In this document: in pieces, positions 8,490-17,470 of the stretch
How the letters are laid out: each line of letters starts with the position of its first letter
How positions within the stretch are numbered: the stretch's first letter is position 1
DNA from: Streptococcus sp. VT 162
GTDB taxonomy: Bacteria > Bacillota > Bacilli > Lactobacillales > Streptococcaceae
Direction: 5' to 3'
DNA length: 64,000 bases
NCBI GenBank assembly: GCA_000688775.2
Contig: CP007628.2
Location: 806,001-870,000 of the forward strand
The notes under the pieces: generated by a model
The model's database searches: none
What the model was told of the DNA's origin: nothing
Seen by the model: the letters and a program-made list of their open reading frames with translations, nothing else
Translations under genes and position numbers: made by a program

Positions 8490-9575
8490 ATGATTAGTGA
8501 AACTTATTTAAAGTTGTTAAAATCAGAAGTGAAGAAAATTGATGATTTAACAAATAGTACTTATGAATTAGAAGTAATTCTTCAAGATATTGTTGATAAT
8601 GTTAAAAATGCTGACTTAGAGTTTATAAAACGATTAGGAAACTTAACTACTAAAGAGACATTCTCTACAATCAAAGATAAGCAAACTAGCATATTGGAAT
8701 TATTGTATAAATATCTTGGCTCTAGAGTTATTGATACAAATTATTTGATTTTGAAAGAAACAAATAATAAATCATTTGAAGCATTAGCAAATGATTTAAA
8801 GTCATTAATAGGTTTAGAAAATGTGAAGAAAGAGATTGAAGATCTAGTCGCATTTAATAAAGTTCAGCAAAGTAGAGAAAAAATCGGTCTTAAAAAAACA
8901 AATAGAACGATGCATATGGCGTTTTTAGGTAATCCAGGTACTGGTAAAACTACTGTGGCTAGAATCGTTGGGAATATGTACCGATCATTAGGAATATTAA
9001 GTAAAGGCCACTTTATTGAGGCAAGTAGAACAGACTTAATAGCAGAATATCAAGGACAAACGGCTTCTAAAGTTAAGAGATTGATACAAAAAGCCAAAGG
9101 TGGTGTATTGTTTATTGATGAAGCATATAGTATTACTGAAAACGATAAAAGTGATAGTTATGGTCGAGAGTGTTTAACTGAGTTAACTAAAGCATTAGAA
9201 GACTATCGAGATGATTTGGTGGTTATTGTTGCTGGATATGATGAATTGATGAAAAAATTTTTTGAATCTAATCCTGGGTTAAAATCAAGATTTAATTATT
9301 TTATTACGTTTGAAGATTATACTGTGGACCAAATGTTTGACATTTTTCTTTCACATTGTAAAAATGAAGAATACATTTTGCATGATTCTGCAAAAGAAAC
9401 ATTAAAAAAATATTTAGAATTACATAGTAACAATCCTGAAAATAAAAATGCAAATGGGCGATTTGTAAGAAATGTATTTGATAGGATAGTTATGAACCAA
9501 GCAAGAAGATTAGCCACATTATCTTTTGTTACAAAAGATAATTACATTACAATTCTTGAAGAAGATATTTCATGA
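8490..9575 (+). CDS. CbbX/SpoVK-type AAA+ ATPase, third gene of the cassette
   Basis: 361 residues, starting at the base after the preceding stop. The N-terminal helical region (1-100) has no recognised motif. The AAA+ module (105-355) shows Walker [10 protein letters not shown] (147-155), Walker B VLFIDEA (207-212), sensor 1 in VVIVAGY (244-250) and an arginine finger in PGLKSRF (Arg267). GLxxVKxEI before Walker A and the EYQGQT pore-loop region are typical of the CbbX/SpoVK/EccA clade, which remodels protein partners as hexamers. Here the likely client is one of the two upstream proteins. The stop overlaps an ATG in frame with truB (ATGA). Confidence 0.85.
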   Translation: MISETYLKLLKSEVKKIDDLTNSTYELEVILQDIVDNVKNADLEFIKRLGNLTTKETFSTIKDKQTSILELLYKYLGSRVIDTNYLILKETNNKSFEALANDLKSLIGLENVKKEIEDLVAFNKVQQSREKIGLKKTNRTMHMAFLGNPGTGKTTVARIVGNMYRSLGILSKGHFIEASRTDLIAEYQGQTASKVKRLIQKAKGGVLFIDEAYSITENDKSDSYGRECLTELTKALEDYRDDLVVIVAGYDELMKKFFESNPGLKSRFNYFITFEDYTVDQMFDIFLSHCKNEEYILHDSAKETLKKYLELHSNNPENKNANGRFVRNVFDRIVMNQARRLATLSFVTKDNYITILEEDIS

Positions 9576-9583
9576 ATGAAATC

Positions 9584-9591
9584 AGAAAGCA
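9584..9591 (+). repeat. Right 8-bp flank repeat of the HNH/AAA+ cassette
   Basis: Second copy of AGAAAGCA, five bases before the preferred truB start. See 6001-6008. Confidence 0.5.
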
Positions 9592-9595
9592 ACAC

Positions 9596-10474
9596 ATGAA
9601 CGGTATTATCAACTTAAAAAAAGAAGCGGGGATGACCTCGCATGATGCGGTTTTTAAGCTGCGTAAGATTTTGGGAACCAAGAAAATTGGTCATGGTGGG
9701 ACCTTGGATCCGGATGTAGTGGGAGTTCTGCCAATCGCGGTTGGCAAGGCAACCCGTATGGTCGAATTTATGCAGGACGAGGGCAAGGTCTATGAGGGGG
9801 AAATCACTCTAGGTTATTCAACGACGACTGAGGATGCCAGTGGAGAAGTGATCGCAGAGACCCCTGTTTTGTCGCTCTTGGATGAAACCATTGTCGATGA
9901 AGCGATTGCTAGTCTGACTGGGCCTATCACTCAGATTCCACCTATGTACTCGGCTGTCAAGGTTAATGGTCGCAAGCTCTATGAGTATGCGCGTGCAGGT
10001 CAGGAAGTGGAGCGTCCAGAACGTCAGGTGACTATTTATCAATTTGAGCGGACTAGTCCGATTTCTTATAAGGATCACCTCGAACGTTTCACTTTTCGTG
10101 TAAAATGCAGTAAGGGAACTTATATCCGTACCTTGTCAGTTGATTTGGGAGAGAAGCTTGGTTATGCGGCCCATATGTCGCATCTGACACGGACTAGTGC
10201 TGCAGGGTTACAACTGGAGGATGCTCTTACCTTGGACGAAATTGCTGCAAAAGTGGAGGCTGGTCAGCTGGACTTTCTCCATCCTCTTGAAATTGGAATA
10301 GGGAATCTTGTCAAAGTTTTCCTAAGTCCAGAAGAGGCTACAGAAGTGCGCTTTGGTCGTTTTATCGAGCTAGACCAAACAGAACAAGAATTGGCTGCTT
10401 TTGAAGGTGATAAATTGCTTGCCATTTTAGAAAAAAGGGACAATTTCTACAAACCAAGAAAGGTTTTTGGCTAG
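9596..10474 (+). CDS. truB: tRNA pseudouridine(55) synthase
   Basis: 292 residues from the ATG at 9596 (MNGIINLKK), the start expected from streptococcal TruB. An ATG eight codons upstream (9572) is also in frame and overlaps the stop of the AAA+ gene. It arises from the cassette junction and could add eight residues. TruB isomerises U55 in the T-loop of tRNAs. The catalytic motif [13 protein letters not shown] is near residue 40 (Asp in GTLDP), followed by motif [11 protein letters not shown] and a C-terminal PUA-like region. It probably followed the DUF2130 gene directly before the cassette arrived. Confidence 0.95.
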   Translation: MNGIINLKKEAGMTSHDAVFKLRKILGTKKIGHGGTLDPDVVGVLPIAVGKATRMVEFMQDEGKVYEGEITLGYSTTTEDASGEVIAETPVLSLLDETIVDEAIASLTGPITQIPPMYSAVKVNGRKLYEYARAGQEVERPERQVTIYQFERTSPISYKDHLERFTFRVKCSKGTYIRTLSVDLGEKLGYAAHMSHLTRTSAAGLQLEDALTLDEIAAKVEAGQLDFLHPLEIGIGNLVKVFLSPEEATEVRFGRFIELDQTEQELAAFEGDKLLAILEKRDNFYKPRKVFG

Positions 10475-10587
10475 TTTAACTGGAGTGTGGGGATAGATTT
10501 GTGTTTCCCCTAGACTATCCAAATCAGACTATAAATTTTACAAAAAATGTGATAGAATAGACGACGGATAAAAAAACGGAGGATAGC

Positions 10588-11226
10588 ATGCAAAATAGAC
10601 CAATCATTATCGGAGTGACAGGTGGTTCTGGTGGTGGTAAGACCAGTGTTTCAAGAGCCATTTTATCGCATTTTCCTGATGAAAAGATTTCCATGATTGA
10701 GCATGATTCATACTACAAGGATCAGTCTCATTTGACCTTTGAAGAGCGTGTCAAAACCAACTACGACCACCCTTTTGCCTTTGATACAGATTTGATGATC
10801 GAGCAGATTAAGGAATTGTTGGCAGGGCGCCCAGTGGACATTCCAACTTATGACTATACAGAGCATACGCGGAGTAGCAAGACCTATCGTCAGGAGCCTC
10901 AAGATGTCTTTATCGTTGAGGGAATTTTGGTCTTGGAGGACAAGCGTCTGCGCGATTTGATGGATATCAAGATTTTTGTGGATACAGATGATGATGTGCG
11001 TATTATTCGTCGTATCAAGCGAGATATGGAGGAGCGTGGTCGTAGTCTGGATAGCGTGATTGACCAATATCTAGGTGTGGTAAAACCTATGTACCACCAG
11101 TTTATTGAGCCGACCAAACGTTATGCCGATATCGTCATTCCTGAAGGGGTCAGCAATACCGTTGCTATCGATCTTTTGACGACAAAAATTGCAAAGATTT
11201 TGGAAGAAGCGCGAAATAGTAAATAA
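10588..11226 (+). CDS. udk: Uridine kinase
   Basis: 212 residues. Phosphorylates uridine and cytidine in pyrimidine salvage. P-loop GGSGGGKTS (residues 10-18), DSYYKD nucleoside-binding motif, and the [12 protein letters not shown] lid. ATG at 10588 follows CGGAGG. An extended -10 (TGATAGAAT, hexamer 10553-10558) lies upstream and a terminator directly downstream, so the gene is its own unit. Confidence 0.95.
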   Translation: MQNRPIIIGVTGGSGGGKTSVSRAILSHFPDEKISMIEHDSYYKDQSHLTFEERVKTNYDHPFAFDTDLMIEQIKELLAGRPVDIPTYDYTEHTRSSKTYRQEPQDVFIVEGILVLEDKRLRDLMDIKIFVDTDDDVRIIRRIKRDMEERGRSLDSVIDQYLGVVKPMYHQFIEPTKRYADIVIPEGVSNTVAIDLLTTKIAKILEEARNSK

Positions 11227-11233
11227 TCAGATG

Positions 11234-11254
11234 AGGAGGCCTAGCCTCCTTTTT
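11234..11254 (+). terminator. Rho-independent terminator after udk
   Basis: 7-bp perfect stem AGGAGGC / GCCTCCT with a 3-base loop and T tract. Confidence 0.88.
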
Positions 11255-11308
11255 CTATTTTTCCTTTAGTTTCAGTAGGAAAAAGGTGATTTTTAAGCAT
11301 GTTTTTGG

Positions 11309-11345
11309 TATAATAATACCCATGGAAAAGCAAGAAAATGAATAG
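11309..11345 (+). promoter_or_regulatory. xseA operon promoter with a 7-codon minicistron
   Basis: Extended -10 TGGTATAAT (hexamer 11309-11314). Seven bases later an ATG opens a 7-codon frame (MEKQENE, 11322-11345) that would start at or next to the transcription start. xseA begins 9 bases after its stop. The promoter is firm; translation of the minicistron is speculative. Confidence 0.55.
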
Positions 11346-11354
11346 TAGGTGGAG

Positions 11355-12695
11355 ATGGAAAAGTATTTATCGGTAACAACTTTGACCAAGTATCTGAAAA
11401 TGAAATTCGATAAAGACCCTTACTTGGAACGGGTCTATTTAACTGGTCAAGTTTCCAACTTTCGTAAACGACCTACTCACCAATATTTCTCCCTAAAAGA
11501 CGACCATGCAGTCATTCAAGCGACCATCTGGTCTGGGATTTATCAAAAATTAGGTTTCGACCTCGAAGAGGGAATGAAAATCAATGTGATTGGGCGTGTG
11601 CAGGTCTATGAACCAAGCGGGAGCTACTCTATCATCATTGAAAAAGCTGAGCCTGATGGGGTCGGGGCGCTTGCGATTCAGTTTGAACAACTTAAGAAAA
11701 AATTGATGGAAGAAGGTCTATTTCAAGAGAGATTCAAGCAACCTCTTCCCCAGTTTGCTAAGCGAATTGGAGTGGTGACCAGTCGTAGTGGAGCTGTTAT
11801 TCAAGATATCATCACGACCGTCAGCAGACGTTTTCCTGGTGTTGATATCCTTCTCTATCCGACCAAGGTACAAGGTGATGGAGCTGCGGAGGAAATTGCT
11901 CGAAATATTGCGCGTGCCAATCAACGTGAGGACCTAGATGTTCTCATCATTGGTCGTGGTGGGGGTTCCATCGAGGATCTCTGGGCTTTTAACGAAGAAA
12001 TTGTGGTACGGGCTATTTTTGAATCCCGTTTGCCAGTCATCTCTAGTGTTGGTCATGAGACAGATGTGACCTTGGCGGACTTTGTAGCTGATCGCCGTGC
12101 TGCAACGCCAACAGCTGCAGCTGAACTGGCAACACCTGTAACCAAGTTGGATCTTCTGACCCATTTGCAAAATCAAGAAAAGCGGATGGCAACAGCAGTT
12201 CAGAATGTCCTGTCAAGAAAAAAAGAAGCTCTGAAAAAATGCAGTCAGTCAGTCATCTTTAGACAACCAGAGCGCTTGTATGATGGTTATTTGCAACGGT
12301 TAGATCAACTGCAACTGCGATTAAAACAAAATTTGCGAACACGGATTTCTGATAACAAACAGCTAGTCCAAGCAAGGACGCATCGACTAGTCCAGTTATC
12401 ACCTGTTACCAAAATCCAGCGTTATCAAGACCGTCTAGGTCAGTTGGACAAGCTCCTACGCAGCCAAATGGCTCTGGTTTATGATGCCAAGGTTGCTGAA
12501 GTCAAGCGACTTTCAGAAGCTTTGATGATGTTGGATACCAGTCGAATCGTGGCGCGTGGTTATGCTATTGTCAAAAAAGAAGAGTCAGTTATCGATTCGG
12601 TTGAGAGTTTGAAGAAAAAAGACCAAGTGACGCTTTTGATGCGAGATGGTCAAGTAGAATTAGAGGTTAAAGATGTCAAAACAAAAGAAATTTGA
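11355..12695 (+). CDS. xseA: Exodeoxyribonuclease VII large subunit
   Basis: 446 residues from ATG 11355 (MEKYLSVTT); a GTG two codons earlier is also in frame but lies in the AGGTGG ribosome-binding site. Degrades single-stranded DNA in complex with XseB. An N-terminal OB-fold binds DNA (about 1-105). The catalytic region carries [14 protein letters not shown] and [14 protein letters not shown], then [23 protein letters not shown] long C-terminal coiled coil (about 270-400) binds XseB. First gene of an overlapping operon reaching at least recN. Confidence 0.95.
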   Translation: MEKYLSVTTLTKYLKMKFDKDPYLERVYLTGQVSNFRKRPTHQYFSLKDDHAVIQATIWSGIYQKLGFDLEEGMKINVIGRVQVYEPSGSYSIIIEKAEPDGVGALAIQFEQLKKKLMEEGLFQERFKQPLPQFAKRIGVVTSRSGAVIQDIITTVSRRFPGVDILLYPTKVQGDGAAEEIARNIARANQREDLDVLIIGRGGGSIEDLWAFNEEIVVRAIFESRLPVISSVGHETDVTLADFVADRRAATPTAAAELATPVTKLDLLTHLQNQEKRMATAVQNVLSRKKEALKKCSQSVIFRQPERLYDGYLQRLDQLQLRLKQNLRTRISDNKQLVQARTHRLVQLSPVTKIQRYQDRLGQLDKLLRSQMALVYDAKVAEVKRLSEALMMLDTSRIVARGYAIVKKEESVIDSVESLKKKDQVTLLMRDGQVELEVKDVKTKEI

Positions 12696-12885
12696 GGAAA
12701 ATCTAGCAGAACTGGAGACCATTGTCCAAAGTTTGGAAAACGGTGAAATTGCTTTGGAAGATGCAATTGCGGCCTTTCAAAAGGGCATGGTCTTGTCAAA
12801 AGAGCTCCAAGCGACGTTGGACAAGGCTGAAAAGACCTTGGTCAAGGTCATGCAAGAAGACGGAACAGAAAGTGATTTTGAATGA
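12673..12885 (+). CDS. xseB: Exodeoxyribonuclease VII small subunit
   Basis: 70 residues, a normal length for XseB, with the helical hairpin pattern ([18 protein letters not shown]). The start lies 23 bases inside xseA after AGAGGT, and the stop overlaps ispA (ATGA). This coupling suits co-production of the two subunits. Confidence 0.95.
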   Translation: MSKQKKFEENLAELETIVQSLENGEIALEDAIAAFQKGMVLSKELQATLDKAEKTLVKVMQEDGTESDFE

Positions 12886-13757
12886 AGAAGCAAGAAAAAT
12901 TAGCTCTTGTTGAGTCGGCTTTGGAAAATTTTTATGGAGACCAGCAGTTTGCCTCTAGTTTGCGAGAGTCCGTTCTCTATTCCATTCATGCTGGTGGCAA
13001 GCGTATTCGGCCTTTTCTCTTGTTAGAAGTTTTGGAATCCCTGAAAGTGGTTATTCAACCAGCTCACGCCCAAGTGGCTGCGGCCTTGGAAATGATTCAT
13101 ACAGGGAGCTTGATTCACGATGATCTTCCTGCAATGGATGATGATGATTACCGTCGGGGACGCTTGACCAATCATAAGAAATTCGGCGAAGCAATGGCCA
13201 TTTTAGCAGGAGATGCTTTGTTCCTAGATCCTTACGCCTTGATAGCGCAGGCAGATTTGCCAAGTCAGATCAAGGTGGACTTGATTGCTAACTTATCCCT
13301 TGCTTCAGGAAGTCTAGGCATGGTTGCAGGGCAGGTTTTAGATATGGAAGGCGAACACCAGCATTTGTCCTTGGAAGAACTCCAGACCATTCATGCCAAT
13401 AAAACTGGAAAATTACTAGCCTATCCTTTCCAAGCCGCCGCTATCATAGCAGAATTAGCGCCTGAAATCCAAGCAAAACTGAAAACGGTTGGTGAATTGA
13501 TTGGGCTGGCCTTTCAAGTTCGAGATGATGCGTTGGATGTGACAGCTAGTTTTGAGGAAATCGGCAAGACTCCACAAAAGGATTTGCAGGCTGAAAAATC
13601 AACCTATCCAGCCTTGTTGGGCTTGGAAGAGGCCATTGCCTTTTGTAACCAAACTCTGGATCAAGCTAATGAAAAATTGGAAGAAATTGCCCAGCAAGTC
13701 AGCTTTGAAACAGCGCCGATTGTGAAAGTAGTAGAAAGTTTGAGAATCAATGGCTAA
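12882..13757 (+). CDS. ispA: Farnesyl (geranyl) diphosphate synthase
   Basis: 291 residues. Trans-prenyl transferase building FPP from DMAPP and IPP for undecaprenyl phosphate and other isoprenoids. Both Asp-rich motifs are present: [15 protein letters not shown] (FARM, about residues 80-95) and [11 protein letters not shown] (SARM, about 208-218). Small residues before the first motif fit a short-chain synthase. Overlaps xseB by 4 bases and the next gene by 8. Confidence 0.94.
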   Translation: MKKQEKLALVESALENFYGDQQFASSLRESVLYSIHAGGKRIRPFLLLEVLESLKVVIQPAHAQVAAALEMIHTGSLIHDDLPAMDDDDYRRGRLTNHKKFGEAMAILAGDALFLDPYALIAQADLPSQIKVDLIANLSLASGSLGMVAGQVLDMEGEHQHLSLEELQTIHANKTGKLLAYPFQAAAIIAELAPEIQAKLKTVGELIGLAFQVRDDALDVTASFEEIGKTPQKDLQAEKSTYPALLGLEEAIAFCNQTLDQANEKLEEIAQQVSFETAPIVKVVESLRING

Positions 13758-14565
13758 GGAAAGAGTGGATGTACTAGCTTATAAACAGGGCTTGTTTGAA
13801 ACGCGAGAACAGGCCAAGCGCGGTGTCATGGCTGGATTAGTCGTAGCAGTCCTTAATGGAGAACGCTTTGACAAACCAGGAGAGAAAATCCCAGATGACA
13901 CTGAGCTAAAACTCAAGGGTGAAAAACTCAAGTATGTCAGTCGAGGTGGTCTAAAACTGGAGAAGGCTTTGCAGGTCTTTGATTTATCAGTGGATAGCGC
14001 AACCACGATTGATATTGGGGCTTCCACTGGAGGATTTACTGATGTCATGTTGCAAAATGGTGCTGAGTTAGTCTTTGCAGTTGATGTTGGTACCAATCAG
14101 TTGGCTTGGAAATTGCGTCAAGACCCACGGGTTGTCAGCATGGAGCAGTTTAATTTTCGTTATGCTGAAAAGACTGATTTTGAGCAGGAACCGAGCTTTG
14201 CCAGTATTGATGTGAGTTTCATTTCCCTCAGTCTGATTTTGCCTGCCTTGCACCGTGTCTTGGCTGATCAAGGTCAAATTGTAGCTTTGGTTAAGCCCCA
14301 GTTTGAAGCAGGTCGTGAGCAGATTGGGAAAAATGGAATCATTCGAGATGCTAAGGTTCATCAAACTGTCCTTGAATCTGTCACTGCTATGGCAGTTGAA
14401 CAAGGTTTTTCAGTGCTTGGATTAGACTATTCACCAATCCAAGGTGGACATGGAAACATCGAATTTCTGGTATATTTGAAAAAGGAAGAGGGAGCAAGTA
14501 ACCAAGTTGCCCCTGAAATAGAAAAAGTTGTAGAGAGAGCACATAGAGAATTTAAAGATGAATAA
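13750..14565 (+). CDS. tlyA: TlyA-family rRNA 2'-O-methyltransferase (putative hemolysin)
   Basis: 271 residues. An N-terminal S4 RNA-binding domain (about 1-65) is joined to an FtsJ-like SAM methyltransferase with motif DIGASTGGFTDVML (about residues 78-91) and a VKPQFEAG motif. TlyA in mycobacteria methylates 16S and 23S rRNA. In streptococci the gene is often labelled hemolysin by homology, which is probably misleading. Overlaps ispA and argR by 8 bases each. Confidence 0.9.
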   Translation: MAKERVDVLAYKQGLFETREQAKRGVMAGLVVAVLNGERFDKPGEKIPDDTELKLKGEKLKYVSRGGLKLEKALQVFDLSVDSATTIDIGASTGGFTDVMLQNGAELVFAVDVGTNQLAWKLRQDPRVVSMEQFNFRYAEKTDFEQEPSFASIDVSFISLSLILPALHRVLADQGQIVALVKPQFEAGREQIGKNGIIRDAKVHQTVLESVTAMAVEQGFSVLGLDYSPIQGGHGNIEFLVYLKKEEGASNQVAPEIEKVVERAHREFKDE

Positions 14566-14989
14566 AAAAGAGAGACTTGAAAAAATTAGAAGATTTGTTA
14601 CGGATTATCAAATCGGGACTCAGGAAGAAATTGTTGAGCATTTGAAGGAAGCAGGTATTTCTGCTACTCAAGCCACTGTCTCAAGGGACATCAAGGAGCT
14701 TGGGATTGTTAAAATTCCTTTGAAGAACAACACCTATATCTATGAGTTGCCAAAATCAATCGTCAAAAGTTTGCAGTTGGCTGAGGACAACATTGTGAGT
14801 TCTGAGTTAATGGGAAATATGATCAACCTTGCTGTCATTCCTGGAAATACTATTTTTGTGAAGAGTCAGTTGGTTGCAGCATTTTCTGAACAGATTTTTA
14901 GCTGTCTAGCTGATGATGATTCTATCTTAATTGTAGCTAGAACAGCAGAGGCAGCTGAAGAAATTGTTGAACAAGTCAAAAAATGGTAG
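14558..14989 (+). CDS. argR: ArgR/AhrC-family arginine repressor
   Basis: 143 residues, the usual ArgR length. The N-terminal winged helix carries the SATQATVSRDIKEL recognition motif. The C-terminal hexamerisation and arginine-binding domain ends with DDDSILIVARTAEAAEEI. Its position before recN matches the ahrC-recN pairing known from Bacillus. Streptococci often have several ArgR paralogues, so the exact targets cannot be assigned. The four bases after the stop hold the start region for recN (GGTCAGTATG). Confidence 0.92.
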   Translation: MNKKERLEKIRRFVTDYQIGTQEEIVEHLKEAGISATQATVSRDIKELGIVKIPLKNNTYIYELPKSIVKSLQLAEDNIVSSELMGNMINLAVIPGNTIFVKSQLVAAFSEQIFSCLADDDSILIVARTAEAAEEIVEQVKKW

Positions 14990-14995
14990 GTCAGT

Positions 14996-16663
14996 ATGTT
15001 ACTTGAAATTTCGATAAAAAACTTTGCCATTATTGAGGCGATTTCCCTCAATTTTGAAAAGGGTATGACTGTTTTGACCGGGGAAACGGGTGCTGGAAAG
15101 TCTATCATTATCGACGCTATGAATCTCATGTTGGGGGCTCGTGCAACGACAGACGTTATTCGTCACGGTGCTCCTAAGGCAGAGATTGAGGGGCTTTTCT
15201 CGGTTGAAAACAGTCGCCTTTTACAGGAACTTTTTGATGAGCAAGGTTTAGAATTGGGAGATGAGATTATCATCCGCCGGGAAATTTTGCAAAATGGTCG
15301 TAGTGTTAGTCGCGTGAATGGTCAGATGGTCAATCTTTCCGTCTTGCGTGCCATTGGGCAACACCTTGTGGATATCCATGGTCAGCATGACCAAGAGGAG
15401 TTAATGCGTCCTCAACTGCACATTCAGATGTTGGATGAGTTTGGTGATGCTGCTTTCTTGGAGTTGAAGGAGACCTATCAGACGAGCTTTGATGCCTATC
15501 GCAAAATGCGCAAGCAGGTTCTGGAAGTCAAGAAAAACCAGCAGGAACACAAGGCACGTATCGAAATGTTGGAATTTCAAATGGCAGAGATTGAGGCTGC
15601 AAACTTGCAGGCTGGTGAAGACTTGGCTCTCAACCAAGAACGAGATAAACTCCTCAATCATAAAAATATTGCGGATACGCTGACCAATGCCTACAGTATG
15701 CTGGACAATGAGGAATTCTCCAGTCTTGCTAATGTCCGTTCAGCAATGAATGACATGGAAAGTGTTGAAGAATACGATCCTGAATACCGTGAAATTTCAA
15801 GTTCTCTATCAGAAACATACTATGTTTTAGAAGATATTACAAAGCGTTTAGAAGATATTATTGAGGATTTGGATTTTGATGGCAATCGCCTCATGCAGGT
15901 TGAAAATCGCTTAGACCTTATAAATACTATTACCCGCAAGTACGGTGGAACTGTGGACGATGTTTTGCTTTATTTTGCCAAGATTACGGATGAGTACAAT
16001 CTCTTGACGGGTAATAATCTTTCTTCTGAAGACATGGAAGCAGAGCTCAAGAAATTGGAAGTTAATCTTGTTGATTTGGCAGGTCAGCTTGCATCTGCTC
16101 GCCATGACTTGGCCCAGCAGCTAGAAGCAGAGATTAAACAAGAACTTCAGGATCTCTATATGGAGAAGGCTCAATTTCAGGTTCGCTTTAGTAAGAGTAA
16201 GTTCAGCCGTGAAGGAAATGAAACAGTCGAATTTTACATTTCCACCAACCCAGGTGAGGACTTTAAACCCTTGGTCAAGGTGGCGTCTGGAGGAGAATTG
16301 TCTCGTCTCATGCTAGCTATTAAGTCTGCTTTTTCTCGTAAGGAAGGTAAGACCAGTATTGTCTTTGATGAGGTGGATACGGGAGTTTCAGGTCGTGTTG
16401 CTCAAGCTATAGCTCAGAAGATTCATAAGATTGGCCAGCATGGCCAAGTCTTAGCAATCTCTCACCTACCACAAGTAATTGCCATCGCGGATTATCAATT
16501 CTTTATTGAGAAGATTAGTGATGAGCACTCAACGGTGTCGACGGTTCGTCTCTTGACTTTAGAAGAACGAGTAGAGGAAGTTGCTAAGATGTTAGCAGGA
16601 GAGAATGTAACAGAGGCTGCCCTTACCCAAGCCAGAGAATTATTGCAAACGAGGGAGAAATAA
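14996..16663 (+). CDS. recN: DNA repair protein RecN
   Basis: 555 residues. SMC-like ATPase of double-strand break repair, also used in transformation. Walker A GETGAGKS at residues 29-36, long coiled coils with a short hinge (about 170-380), signature VASGGELSRLMLAI and Walker B IVFDEVDTGVSG near the C-terminus. Last canonical member of the xseA-recN run; the phosphatase gene starts at the base after its stop. Confidence 0.96.
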   Translation: MLLEISIKNFAIIEAISLNFEKGMTVLTGETGAGKSIIIDAMNLMLGARATTDVIRHGAPKAEIEGLFSVENSRLLQELFDEQGLELGDEIIIRREILQNGRSVSRVNGQMVNLSVLRAIGQHLVDIHGQHDQEELMRPQLHIQMLDEFGDAAFLELKETYQTSFDAYRKMRKQVLEVKKNQQEHKARIEMLEFQMAEIEAANLQAGEDLALNQERDKLLNHKNIADTLTNAYSMLDNEEFSSLANVRSAMNDMESVEEYDPEYREISSSLSETYYVLEDITKRLEDIIEDLDFDGNRLMQVENRLDLINTITRKYGGTVDDVLLYFAKITDEYNLLTGNNLSSEDMEAELKKLEVNLVDLAGQLASARHDLAQQLEAEIKQELQDLYMEKAQFQVRFSKSKFSREGNETVEFYISTNPGEDFKPLVKVASGGELSRLMLAIKSAFSRKEGKTSIVFDEVDTGVSGRVAQAIAQKIHKIGQHGQVLAISHLPQVIAIADYQFFIEKISDEHSTVSTVRLLTLEERVEEVAKMLAGENVTEAALTQARELLQTREK

Positions 16664-17392
16664 ATGACAGACTATTATGTAATTGGAGATGTCCATGGGA
16701 AAGCAGGTATGCTGGAAGACCTTCTCAAAACCTGGGATGGTCACACCCAGTTGCTCTTTCTAGGGGATTTGATTGACCGAGGTGAAGATAGTCGCCGTGT
16801 TCTAGAAATGGTCAAGGACTTGGTGGACAATCAAGGGGCTATCTGTCTATCAGGAAACCACGAGTATATGTTTCTGACTTGGCTCAATGACCCAGAAGAA
16901 AGCTATGACCATTATCGTCGCAATGGTGGAGATACAACCATTAACTCAATCCTAGGTCGCCCCTTGGATGCACCAGTTGATGGCGTAGAAGATGCCAAGC
17001 GTGTTGCGACTGAAGCGACAGACTTGGTCGAATTTATCCGTCAAATGCCATTTGTAGTAGAGACAGACAAGTATATCTTTGTTCATGCGGGTATTGACTT
17101 GACCTTGGATGATTGGCATGAAACTACAGATTATAAAAAAGTCTGGCTCAGAAAGCCATTCCACGAAGCCGAAAATCATACTGGAAAAACCATTGTCTTT
17201 GGGCATACACCAGTTTATGGTTTGCTAAAGCAAGACCGAGGTACTGCTGATCTTTGGATAACAGAGGATGACAAGATTGGTATGGATGGAGGAGCTGTCT
17301 ATGGTGGTGTCCTTCATGGGATCGTCTTTACAGACCAAGGAATGACAGAACACCACTTTATCGAAAATGATGGCTTTATTGCCGAAGATTAG
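16664..17392 (+). CDS. Metallophosphoesterase (Ser/Thr-phosphatase-like)
   Basis: 242 residues with the calcineurin-type signature in order: GDVHGK (residues 8-13), GDLIDRGED (about 34-42), SGNHEY (about 65-70), and later HAG and FGHTPV histidines. Related enzymes act on diadenosine polyphosphates or phosphoproteins; the substrate is unknown. ATG directly follows the recN stop, so it is translationally linked to that operon. Confidence 0.85.
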   Translation: MTDYYVIGDVHGKAGMLEDLLKTWDGHTQLLFLGDLIDRGEDSRRVLEMVKDLVDNQGAICLSGNHEYMFLTWLNDPEESYDHYRRNGGDTTINSILGRPLDAPVDGVEDAKRVATEATDLVEFIRQMPFVVETDKYIFVHAGIDLTLDDWHETTDYKKVWLRKPFHEAENHTGKTIVFGHTPVYGLLKQDRGTADLWITEDDKIGMDGGAVYGGVLHGIVFTDQGMTEHHFIENDGFIAED

Positions 17393-17413
17393 TACTCCTA
17401 GCAGGGTATGGTC

Positions 17414-17442
17414 TTGTCAAAATGTTAAAAACAATTTATAAT
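17414..17442 (+). promoter_or_regulatory. lepA promoter
   Basis: TTGTCA (17414-17419), a 17-bp spacer and TATAAT (17437-17442), 28 bases before the ATG. Near-consensus sigma-A promoter. Confidence 0.8.
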
Positions 17443-17470
17443 TAATAGATACCCTGAAAGGAAGAGCATC

